Source: Anaerorudis cellulosivorans
Lineage (GTDB): Bacteria > Bacteroidota > Bacteroidia > Bacteroidales > Dysgonomonadaceae
Assembly (NCBI RefSeq): GCF_025943985.1
Contig: NZ_JAPCWE010000021.1
Span: forward strand, 1 to 45,195
Direction of reading: 5' to 3'
Length of the DNA stretch: 45,195 bases
Positions 27,896 to 35,678 of this stretch are shown here, piece after piece. The stretch's first letter is position 1. Each line of letters opens with the position of its first letter. The position numbers were made by a program, and so were the translations under genes. Under the pieces are notes generated by a model. The model searched no databases, was not told where the DNA came from, and worked only from the letters and a program-made list of their open reading frames with translations.

Positions 27896-29146
27896 ATGAT
27901 GAAATTAGGAAAATACAGCTTTGGCGTGGGTGACAGATTCTCTCACGAAGGCAAAGCCCAGTTAAGAGCATTAATGAAAGCAAACCATGCAGGATTGGAA
28001 ATTATACCGGTATGGAATAAATCGAATCGGGAACACATCTATGTAAACTCCCACCCTTCCGATGTGCGAAAAGAAGCCGACGAAGCCGTAAAAGCATTGA
28101 ATTACAGAGGACCGTACTTTGTAGATGCGGATCATATTAATCTGAAAACCGTTGCTCCTTTTGTTGAGGTTTCCGATTTTTTCACCCTCGATGTGGCTGC
28201 TTTCATAGGAAAAGAAAGCAAAAAAGAAGAGATAGAGGCTTTTATTTCTTCCTGCGAAAAGTATTTGGGACAATTACACGTACCGGGCATTGCAAAACCA
28301 TTGGAAATCACCCGTCAACTGTTGGAAGAAATCGCCAATAAATTTTTGGCTGCAACACAGCAAGCATCCGAAATATATGCTTATCTGAAGAAAGAAAAAG
28401 GAGAAGGGAATTTTATTACCGAAGTATCCATGGATGAAGTGGAAACGCCTCAAACACCGGTAGAAATGCTGTTCATCCTGAAAATGCTGGCCGATAAGGG
28501 TGTTCCCGTCCAAACAATCGCTCCTAAATTTACAGGAAGATTCAACAAGGGAGTGGATTATGTAGGTGATCTTGATCAGTTTGCAAAGGAATTCGAAGAA
28601 GATGTGCTCGTCATTGATTTTGCAGTAAAAGAATTCGGTCTTCCTGAAGAATTAAAGCTCAGCGTACATTCGGGAAGCGATAAATTCTCCATTTATCCGA
28701 TCATGGCAAAAATCATTAATAAATATAACAAGGGACTACACCTGAAAACAGCGGGAACTACCTGGCTGGAAGAAGTGATCGGTTTGGCCATTGCAGGAGA
28801 TGACGGATTGACTGCTGCCAAAAAAATATATGCAAGTGCATATGGAAGAAGAGAAGAATTGTGCGCACCGTATGCCGATGTAATCGATATCGACCCGGAT
28901 AAACTACCCTCTGTGAACGAGGTGAACAGCTGGTCGAACGAAAAATTTGCCAATACGCTGCGTCATATTCCCAATCATCCCGATTATAATCCCAACTTCC
29001 GCCAGTTAATTCATGTTGCCTATAAAGTGGCAGCCGAAATGGGTACTGAATATACCGATTTGCTTAAGAAGTATGCTGATATAATCGGTTCTTGCGTGGA
29101 AGAAAACATCTACGACCGACATTTAAAACGATTGTTCAATCTATAA
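27896..29146 (+). CDS. uxaE: Tagaturonate epimerase family protein
   Basis: This 416-residue cytoplasmic protein resembles the UxaE family, which interconverts D-tagaturonate and D-fructuronate at C4. That supplies the branch to mannonate and 2-keto-3-deoxygluconate without tagaturonate reductase. Characteristic stretches are MKLGKYSFGVGDRFSHEG at the start, FVDADHINLKTV, APKFTGRFNKGVDYVGD, LSVHSGSDKFSIYP and LHLKTAGTTWLEE. The start at 27896 (ATGATG) is chosen over upstream in-frame codons, because those run back through the uxaC coding region and encode unrelated sequence. It is 31 bp downstream of uxaC and ends the operon before a strong hairpin. Confidence 0.88.
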   Translation: MMKLGKYSFGVGDRFSHEGKAQLRALMKANHAGLEIIPVWNKSNREHIYVNSHPSDVRKEADEAVKALNYRGPYFVDADHINLKTVAPFVEVSDFFTLDVAAFIGKESKKEEIEAFISSCEKYLGQLHVPGIAKPLEITRQLLEEIANKFLAATQQASEIYAYLKKEKGEGNFITEVSMDEVETPQTPVEMLFILKMLADKGVPVQTIAPKFTGRFNKGVDYVGDLDQFAKEFEEDVLVIDFAVKEFGLPEELKLSVHSGSDKFSIYPIMAKIINKYNKGLHLKTAGTTWLEEVIGLAIAGDDGLTAAKKIYASAYGRREELCAPYADVIDIDPDKLPSVNEVNSWSNEKFANTLRHIPNHPDYNPNFRQLIHVAYKVAAEMGTEYTDLLKKYADIIGSCVEENIYDRHLKRLFNL

Positions 29147-29243
29147 GCGGTTATTTTCTCATACAAGAGGCCGCATCAAAATAATAATCAAGCCGCTGAG
29201 AATTGAATTTTGAAATTGTCCTCTGATAAAGGAGTACGAATGC

Positions 29244-29284
29244 AAAGAGGGTGAAAACACATTATGATACACCCTCTTTTTTAT
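29244..29284 (+). terminator. Intrinsic terminator after uxaE
   Basis: AAAGAGGGTG (29244-29253) pairs perfectly with CACCCTCTTT (29270-29279), and a run of T follows. It overlaps the last codons of the convergent gene at 29262-30407. Confidence 0.8.
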
Positions 29285-30407
29285 TGCCTTTTAAAGAGTA
29301 ATCCGATTTACGCTTTAAATGTCGAACCATAAGAATGGTATTTTCCAGATATTCGTATTCCAATTCAAAACATTCCGAAAAAAGATTATTCCCGATATTT
29401 TCTTCTATCTGCGATTCCGTCCACAACTTTCCTCCCTCAAGATGCATGCTGTTGAACAGGTCTTCTTCTTCTATGTCGGACACATATAAAAAAATCAAGC
29501 GTTTGACTCGCTCGTTTTCGAAAACATATTTCAATAAAAACCGAACCGGAATATTTTCGTTTTTGCATTCCTCTTGGATGATGTTGCGTACTACTTCATC
29601 CGGATTTAGATTGTTGAAATCGATAAACCGTTCAAAAGGATAATCCAACTTACCGGGATCCAGCAACCGATCCTCATCGCGACACTTCAGATAAATTTTC
29701 CCTTTGTATATCACTGCAATTCTCACCACAGGATGCATAAATTTATTTTTCAAGTCTTTGGAAACAGATTTGGCTATTCTCCCTTTCACATCACCATGAT
29801 CATCCACAACAGGCAGCCATTCTTCTTTTTTGAGTTGCCTGTCGAGCATACGCAAACGCATCATCTCCATCACAATAATGGTGATCAGAATAATTTGAAA
29901 AACGGTTTTTACTGCCAATCGATTAAGGAAAGGAGCATCGGGAGAAGAAAATATAAAAAAAGCCAACACAAAGAGCAAATGAATGGAAAGTCCGTATTGC
30001 GTTTGAAAAGCAACCCGGAAAGATTCACTCAAATAATTCTTAACCACCGGGCTGGGATTCCTTGCCATCCGAAAAATGATTTTCGAACGCGAAAGACGGG
30101 ATACGATCAACGACAAAACAAAAATGATTTCTATCAGAACAAACGTTCTGAATTCGTCAATTCGAGGCGTAATAAAAAATGAAAATAGAAACGAGAGAAC
30201 AAACGTGATAAGCGAAAGATCGTAAATCAACCTGCTTTGCTTTTTTACGACAAAAAAAGAGGTTCCCGCCAACGCAGACGATATGAGCAAAGCCAACCTT
30301 AAATTTATTCTCCCGACAAGAAAAGAAAAAACGAGAAAGGGAATGAGCCCGAAGGCAGGGTTTTTCAATAACTTTCGTATACCATTCATATTCACACAAA
30401 AAGACAA
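29262..30407 (-). CDS. Membrane protein with degenerate Nudix-like C-terminal domain
   Basis: This is a 381-residue protein. The N-terminal half (about 10-190) has several hydrophobic helices (LIPFLVFSFLVG, ISSALAGTSFFVV, FVLSLIVSRL, LSIHLLFVLAFFIF, TVFQIILITIIVMEMM). The C-terminal half (about 205-345) is soluble and has the order of a Nudix fold: HPVVRIAVIYKGKIYLKCR, then LLDPGKLDYPFERF, then NPDEVVRNIIQEECKNENI. In the Nudix box G-x5-E-x7-REUXEEXGU, only the EE pair is kept. The leading Gly/Glu and the RE are missing, so hydrolysis is doubtful and a ligand-sensing role is possible. A second ATG at 30389 (MNGIRKLL) may be the true start. The function is unknown; the gene is convergent with the uxaE operon and 109 bp after lipA. 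Confidence 0.7.
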   Translation of the reverse strand: MSFCVNMNGIRKLLKNPAFGLIPFLVFSFLVGRINLRLALLISSALAGTSFFVVKKQSRLIYDLSLITFVLSFLFSFFITPRIDEFRTFVLIEIIFVLSLIVSRLSRSKIIFRMARNPSPVVKNYLSESFRVAFQTQYGLSIHLLFVLAFFIFSSPDAPFLNRLAVKTVFQIILITIIVMEMMRLRMLDRQLKKEEWLPVVDDHGDVKGRIAKSVSKDLKNKFMHPVVRIAVIYKGKIYLKCRDEDRLLDPGKLDYPFERFIDFNNLNPDEVVRNIIQEECKNENIPVRFLLKYVFENERVKRLIFLYVSDIEEEDLFNSMHLEGGKLWTESQIEENIGNNLFSECFELEYEYLENTILMVRHLKRKSDYSLKGNKKEGVS

Positions 30408-30516
30408 TCAACAGTCTCCCTATAATAACAACTGCCAACCACTTTTGTTCCTTATGGGTAAAAATAAATGATCAACTGCGAACAATCGCGTTTTTGAAGC
30501 AGGGATCCCTTTCTCC

Positions 30517-31440
30517 TTAGTGTTGAAAATAAAGGTCGGCGTGATAAGACGAACGCACGAGCGGTCCGCTGACAGCGGTATCGAACCCTTTCTCAAGGGC
30601 TATCTTTCGAAATTCTTCAAACGTATCGGGATGGATGTATTCCCTCACGGGATAATGATTACGAGAAGGCTGCAAATACTGCCCTACAGTGAGCGAACGA
30701 CAACCGACAGCCAATAAATCGTCCATCAGTTCATAAATTTCATCGCGGGTTTCACCCAACCCCACCATGATACCCGATTTGGATAAAATGCCGTTTTCAG
30801 CAATACGAGCCAGCGTTTTGAGGCTCACATCGTACTTGGCCGCACTGCGAATCTGTGGAGTCAAACGACGAACAGTTTCCATGTTATGCGCCATGACATC
30901 GGGTCGGGCAGCACAAACCCGGTCAATGAGTTCTACTCTTCCCTGAAAATCGGGCACCAGAATTTCGACAGTTGTTTCCGGATTTTCCCGACGAACTGTC
31001 TCAATGGTTTTCGCCCAATGTTCTGCACCAAAATCCGGCAAATCGTCCCGATCGACCGAAGTAATGACAACGTACTTCAACTTCATCAGTTTAACCGATT
31101 GCGCCACATTTTCCGGCTCTTCATGATCCAACGGAAGAGGGCGTCCCGTCCGCGTATTGCAAAACTTACACGACCGAGTACAAATATCGCCCCCGATCAT
31201 AAAAGTAGCTGTCCCCCTATCCCAACACTCTCCCATATTCGGGCAGCGACCGCTGGAACAAATGGTGTGCAATCCGTGCGATTCCACAATCTTTTTCGTT
31301 TGCGTAAAACGTTCGGTCTCACCGAGTTTTATTTTCAGCCAATCGGGTTTTTTTATATGCATTGAAGAATGCGGGTTTTTTGCATCACCGCCCGCTCTGT
31401 TGCGCTCATTTAAGGGAAAAGAGTAAGACTGTTTTTTCAT
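30517..31440 (-). CDS. lipA: Lipoyl synthase
   Basis: This radical-SAM enzyme inserts two sulfurs into protein-bound octanoyl groups. Its 307 residues carry both iron-sulfur cluster motifs: the auxiliary cluster C61-S-S-G-R-C66..C72 (CSSGRCPNMGEC), the radical-SAM C87-x3-C91-x2-C94 (CTRSCKFC), and the C-terminal RSSYHA serine ligand. The first 25 residues (MKKQSYSFPLNERNR) are extra and poorly conserved; an internal start at MHIKKPDW is possible. It lies 73 bp downstream of the dipeptidyl peptidase gene, a pairing seen in other Bacteroidales. Confidence 0.97.
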   Translation of the reverse strand: MKKQSYSFPLNERNRAGGDAKNPHSSMHIKKPDWLKIKLGETERFTQTKKIVESHGLHTICSSGRCPNMGECWDRGTATFMIGGDICTRSCKFCNTRTGRPLPLDHEEPENVAQSVKLMKLKYVVITSVDRDDLPDFGAEHWAKTIETVRRENPETTVEILVPDFQGRVELIDRVCAARPDVMAHNMETVRRLTPQIRSAAKYDVSLKTLARIAENGILSKSGIMVGLGETRDEIYELMDDLLAVGCRSLTVGQYLQPSRNHYPVREYIHPDTFEEFRKIALEKGFDTAVSGPLVRSSYHADLYFQH

Positions 31441-31513
31441 TGTTTTCCGGGAGATTTCAACACATTATTTAACTATACAGCAAAAAACGCACAATCAATT
31501 TCTGAAACAAAAA

Positions 31514-33679
31514 TTACAGGTTTTTTTTATAAAAATCGATCACCTTTTTATACAGATACGTACGTGCGTTGCCGCCATAAATGGAATGATCTTTGTCGGG
31601 AAATACAAACACCTCAAACGGCTTATCTGCCGCAATAAGTGCCCGAGCATATTCTATTGTATGCTGAAAATGCACATTATCGTCGGCCGTTCCATGAATC
31701 AGAAGCAAATTACCCTGCAACTTATCGGCAAGTTTCACTGCAGAACCGTTATCGTATCCTTGCGAATTTTGTTGAGGTGTCCGCATATACCGTTCTGTAT
31801 AAACCGTATCGTAAAAGCGCCAATCGGTAACCGGAGCTATGGCCACACCGGCTTTGAAAACACCATTACCGCGACTCATGCTCATCAATACATTATATCC
31901 CCCATAACTCCATCCCCAAATCCCAATGCAATTTTTATCGATATAGGGAAGATTGCCCAAGTGGCGAGCAGCCATCACCTGATCATCCGCTTCTTTTGTA
32001 CCAAGATTCAAATAGATTTGCTTTCTGAACTCTTCCCCGCGTGCAGCCGTTCCGCGCCCATCTACACATGCCACCACAAACCCTTCGTTCAACAAGGCAT
32101 ATTCCCAATCGACCTCATAACAATCGGCAACTTGCTGCGAATTGGGCCCCCCGTACTGAATCATTATCAACGGATATTTTTTAGAAGGGTCAACGTTTGC
32201 AGGCTTCAATATCCAACCGTTTAGCTGCGTTATACCATCGGCAGCAGGTACGGTTATAAATTCTTTCTTCGGCACTCCGGCTTCGGCCACTCGCTGTGCT
32301 ACATCTGCATTATCTTCGAGCGTCCGTATCATTTTTCCGTTGGCATCGTGCAACGAAATCACGGTAGGCGTATGGAGATCGGACCACCGATTAATAAAAT
32401 ACTTCCCGTTCTTGCTGAACGAAGCCGTATTGTAACCCGGTTTCGGGGAAAGTTTTTCGGGCCGTCCTTTATCGATATTGATCTTATATACATTTCGGCG
32501 CAAAGGACTTTCATCGGCTGCCACATAAAATACGGTATGGGTTTGTGGATCAACCATCGGCAAATCCGTTACATCATAACTGCCGGAGGTGAGTTGTTTC
32601 TGCAACGTACCTGTCAACCCATAAATATAGATGTGACTGTAACCGTCTTTCTCGGAAACATAGGTGAATCTGTCGGGCAAAAAATGAATGGTCTTGAGAA
32701 AATCGGAATCGATATAATACGTGTTTTCGTCGCGAAGAATCAATTTTGCAATCGTGGTGCGCGGATTGGCAAAATACATATCGAAACGGTTCTGATCGCG
32801 ATTGAGCGTCATCACAGCCAGTTGATCGGGACTATTCGTAAAGGCAATCCTTGGAATATATCCGCCTTCTTCCAACGGTACGTCCAACGTTCGGGTGGTT
32901 TTTGCTTCTATATTGAATACGCGACATTCTACTTGCGGATTTTTCTCTCCGGCTTTGGGGTATTTGTACGCATAAAAATCGGGATACAATTGACCGTTAA
33001 ACGTCTGAAAACGATATTGCGGCACCTCCGATTCGTCGGTACGCACATAAGCCAAAAATTTGTTGTCGGGCGAAAATTCCAGCAACCGTGTCACTCCAAA
33101 CTCTTCTTCATACACCCAACATGTGGTGCCATTGAGAATCTTATGGGTTTCACCATCTTTCGTCACCTGCGATTCGGTATCGAAATCGAATTTTGCCAAC
33201 CATATATTGTTGTCGCACACGTAAGCCAGCATCTTGCTGTCGGGAGAAAAAACAGGGACCATCTGTTTGCTTTCATTATCGGTAAGTTTGCGCACCAGGT
33301 TACGGCGCACATCATGATAATAATAGGTAGCTTTAAATGAATGCCGGTAAATCTGTTCCCGATCGCGATACACCAACACGCGCTTTTCATCGGGGCTCAC
33401 CAAAAATCCCTCAAACGTATCGAAGGTGCATTCACGGGCCTTGCGTGTATTAAAAAGTGTATCCACCGCCTTGCCGGATGCATACGAAAACTTGATCACG
33501 GCAGTATTAGCGGCATCTGTCTGATAATAATACAACCCATCTGCCGAAGACTCCATCGGTTTTATTCCGCGGGCAGAAAACTTTCCTCCCAAAATATCTT
33601 GCAGGGTATAATGCTGCGCCTGCAAAGTCATCATACTTGCTATGCCAAAAAGCAAAACGAATATTTTTCTCATCCGCAT
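31514..33679 (-). CDS. Dipeptidyl peptidase IV-like serine peptidase (S9B)
   Basis: This secreted exopeptidase of 721 residues has a signal peptide (about 1-22, IASMMTLQAQ) and an N-terminal eight-bladed propeller (about 95-455). The WVYEEEFGV motif supplies the Glu pair that binds the substrate N-terminus. The C-terminal alpha/beta-hydrolase domain has the triad Ser591 (GWSYGG), Asp666 (HGTADDN) and His698 (DKDHSIYG). It would remove Xaa-Pro dipeptides, or tripeptides if of the prolyl-tripeptidyl type; sequence alone does not distinguish these. It probably acts in the periplasm and helps the cell use peptides. It appears to be first in a transcript with lipA. Confidence 0.93.
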   Translation of the reverse strand: MRMRKIFVLLFGIASMMTLQAQHYTLQDILGGKFSARGIKPMESSADGLYYYQTDAANTAVIKFSYASGKAVDTLFNTRKARECTFDTFEGFLVSPDEKRVLVYRDREQIYRHSFKATYYYHDVRRNLVRKLTDNESKQMVPVFSPDSKMLAYVCDNNIWLAKFDFDTESQVTKDGETHKILNGTTCWVYEEEFGVTRLLEFSPDNKFLAYVRTDESEVPQYRFQTFNGQLYPDFYAYKYPKAGEKNPQVECRVFNIEAKTTRTLDVPLEEGGYIPRIAFTNSPDQLAVMTLNRDQNRFDMYFANPRTTIAKLILRDENTYYIDSDFLKTIHFLPDRFTYVSEKDGYSHIYIYGLTGTLQKQLTSGSYDVTDLPMVDPQTHTVFYVAADESPLRRNVYKINIDKGRPEKLSPKPGYNTASFSKNGKYFINRWSDLHTPTVISLHDANGKMIRTLEDNADVAQRVAEAGVPKKEFITVPAADGITQLNGWILKPANVDPSKKYPLIMIQYGGPNSQQVADCYEVDWEYALLNEGFVVACVDGRGTAARGEEFRKQIYLNLGTKEADDQVMAARHLGNLPYIDKNCIGIWGWSYGGYNVLMSMSRGNGVFKAGVAIAPVTDWRFYDTVYTERYMRTPQQNSQGYDNGSAVKLADKLQGNLLLIHGTADDNVHFQHTIEYARALIAADKPFEVFVFPDKDHSIYGGNARTYLYKKVIDFYKKNL

Positions 33680-33890
33680 CTCTCTAAATTCTTGTATAAA
33701 TTCACACGTAACAATTCAACTTTCTTGCAAAAATACAGGATTATTTTCAATTTACACAGTAACCCGTTAAAATTCCGTCCCGGACAGATTCCACTCACAG
33801 ATTCAGAAGTTATACAATACACCCCTCATACCTTGCAGTCTGATTTTATCAACGATTAGGATTGATTTGCAAGTTTCTTGATACTTCTTC

Positions 33891-33931
33891 TTCGCTCTTC
33901 CTTCGCTCTTCCTTCGCTCTTTGTTCGCTCC
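33891..33931. repeat. 11-bp tandem repeat, about four units
   Basis: Units start at 33891, 33902, 33913 and 33924. The first two are identical TTCGCTCTTCC. The third is TTCGCTCTTTG, and the fourth keeps TTCGCTC before diverging. The period is exactly 11. The function is unknown. Confidence 0.85.
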
Positions 33932-34144
33932 AAGGCAGGAACGACAACACCAAATTCCCCGGGTTTGGGATAAGGTAAACCTGCAGATTTTCCGCATGTG
34001 AAGCGGGATACAGCAGCGGAGACGGAGCGAACTTTATGCGTGAACGACGCAAGCCTGATGCAAGCATGGAGCGAGGAAGGTGCAGCCTTGGTACGGACTT
34101 GGTGCGAGGAAAGCATGTCTTGTTCTTGTCTAGTCCTGAAATAC

Positions 34145-34163
34145 GTTTACAGTAAATGTAAAC
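34145..34163. promoter_or_regulatory. Perfect dyad, possible operator
   Basis: GTTTACA-GTAAA-TGTAAAC is a perfect 7-bp inverted repeat with a 5-nt spacer. It lies 24 bp upstream of the -33 element at 34188. It could be a repressor or activator site for the thioredoxin-like gene. The small size means chance is possible. Confidence 0.35.
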
Positions 34164-34187
34164 AAAAAACAGAACAATGCAGCTTTG

Positions 34188-34220
34188 TTTGTAAAATCTC
34201 GATTCTTTTATCTATGTTTG
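34188..34220 (+). promoter_or_regulatory. Bacteroidetes-type promoter
   Basis: TTTG (34188-34191) and TATGTTTG (34213-34220, exact TAnnTTTG) are separated by 21 bp. Transcription would begin near 34227, leaving a leader of about 95 nt before the thioredoxin-like gene. Confidence 0.6.
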
Positions 34221-34323
34221 TATGTCGAAATCAAAAAATTGCAGTAAATCAAAACAAAAACTTTTCAACGCATTATTTTAAAGTTTTACCTTTCATCCGG
34301 AACAAAAATCAACTATGATACAC

Positions 34324-35499
34324 ATGAAACCGACAAATTATTTACCTATCATCCTGCTCGCCTTTACAATGTGCACCCAACGAAGCAACACCTTCAAAAT
34401 CGCAGGGCATATACAAAACGTTCCCGATAGCGGTATCGTCATGCTACACAAAGTGGAAGGAAACTTGGGAAGACTTTTTATGAAAGATACCATCCGTAAC
34501 GGAACTTTCTCATTCGAAGGAAAAACCGACTCGATTGAAATGCTTAGATTGGTTGTATTGGGCGATAAATATCCATTGAAAACCATAGAAATATGGATCG
34601 CTCCGGGGGCAAAAACCAACATAACCGGAAAAGGTCATTTCATCAGTACGTGGGATGTCAAAAGCAACGTTAAAGAACAGCAAGAAGAAGAATTGTATCG
34701 GAATGCTATCAAAGAATTAGGTGCAGAATCGGATTCTTTGTTCCGACTATATTATGATAAAATTGACCAGATAGAGAAAGCCGATAATGAAGAAGAACAA
34801 CACCGATTGAGGACAGAAATTCGATTGGTTCGTAAACAATTGGACAGTTTAGATTTTATGGCACATCGTAAAATTTTTGAAACGATGGCAAAAGAACCTG
34901 TAGCGCAAAGTTGGATTAAGCGACTTGCCGATTTTGCCGGTTACTCGGTAGGCTATGCAAGCGTAACCAGATATCCCGAAGACAATATAAAACTAATGCA
35001 GGAATTATATAACCGGCTGGATGAAGCACAAAAACAAAGTCCTAAAGGACAACTTATCTATCGATATATTTTTCCTATGCAAATAATAAAAGAAGGAGAT
35101 CCGATGGCGGATGGCATATTATTCGACCCTGAAGGCAACTCTCATGAGATTGAGCAAGAATATAAGGGAAAATATATTTTACTTGATTTTTGGAGTTTAG
35201 GATGCAAACCCTGTATTGAAGCATTCCCCGAAATGAAAGAAATTTACAGGGAGAAAAAAGACAGGCTCTTCATTATCAGTATTACCACCGATACTGAAAA
35301 CGCTTGGAAAGAGGGATTGAAAAAATATCAATTACCTTGGGTTAATCTTACAGATTATTTGGCAATTGAAGGATACGCCAGTTTGTATGGCGTACGTGGA
35401 GTCCCTTATTATGTACTTATTTCTCCCGATGGAATTGTGCAAAAAATGTGGTCTGGATACGCTAAAGGCTCATTAAAAGAAAAACTTAAAGAGATATAA
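34324..35499 (+). CDS. Thioredoxin-fold thiol-disulfide oxidoreductase (TlpA-like, DUF4369 N-terminus)
   Basis: This envelope protein of about 391 residues has a short signal ending LLAFTMC, probably a lipoprotein. An N-terminal beta-sandwich resembling DUF4369 follows (about 20-105: FKIAGHIQNVPDSGIVMLHK). A charged helical, coiled-coil-like linker (about 110-190) comes next. The C-terminal thioredoxin fold (about 250-391) has the active site in GCKPCIEAFPEMKE (CxxC) and the cis-Pro loop GVPYYVL. Such proteins reduce or exchange disulfides in the periplasm; the physiological partner is unknown. The start at 34324 (MKPTNYLP) fits the lipoprotein signal. An in-frame ATG at 34315 would add three residues. 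Confidence 0.85.
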   Translation: MKPTNYLPIILLAFTMCTQRSNTFKIAGHIQNVPDSGIVMLHKVEGNLGRLFMKDTIRNGTFSFEGKTDSIEMLRLVVLGDKYPLKTIEIWIAPGAKTNITGKGHFISTWDVKSNVKEQQEEELYRNAIKELGAESDSLFRLYYDKIDQIEKADNEEEQHRLRTEIRLVRKQLDSLDFMAHRKIFETMAKEPVAQSWIKRLADFAGYSVGYASVTRYPEDNIKLMQELYNRLDEAQKQSPKGQLIYRYIFPMQIIKEGDPMADGILFDPEGNSHEIEQEYKGKYILLDFWSLGCKPCIEAFPEMKEIYREKKDRLFIISITTDTENAWKEGLKKYQLPWVNLTDYLAIEGYASLYGVRGVPYYVLISPDGIVQKMWSGYAKGSLKEKLKEI

Positions 35500-35678
35500 G
35501 CCCATTGCTGCAGAAGACCCCAAGTCAGTTCTGTCGCGTAATCATAGAAAACCAAAGGCATAACATTGGAGCAACACATCCAAGAGTGAAGAGAGACTAC
35601 GTTAGATTTATCATTGGGAAAATTGAAAATTATCATGTAAATTTGTCAGCCTTTATTGAACTTTCAATGAAAATTATT

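Larger units (their letters stand above)
33680..34314. other. 635-bp intergenic region with tandem repeats and promoter
   Basis: The gap separates two divergently transcribed genes. The block 33885-34140 is more GC-rich than its surroundings and contains 11-bp tandem repeats (33891-33931). A 7-bp dyad is at 34145-34163 and a good promoter toward the next plus-strand gene is at 34188-34220. Several short open frames cross it on both strands. None has recognisable sequence and their residue make-up (Arg/Lys/Glu runs from the repeats) looks incidental. Confidence 0.6.

Noticed and set aside
32348-33340. 330-codon plus-strand frame inside the dipeptidyl peptidase gene
   Set aside because: It is antisense to a well-supported S9B peptidase with an intact catalytic triad and has no family features.
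33856-34116. Minus-strand open frame with Lys/Arg/Glu-rich end
   Set aside because: The charged residues come from the 11-bp repeat read in three frames. All three minus frames are open over it, which speaks for a composition effect, not a gene.
33998-34318. Plus-strand open frame of 106 codons in the spacer
   Set aside because: It spans the repeat-flanking DNA, the dyad and the promoter, has no recognisable sequence, and its translation changes character where base composition changes.
35505-35678. Upstream extension of the M3 peptidase
   Set aside because: It would place a signal peptide in the interior of the protein. The stretch is unlike the family.
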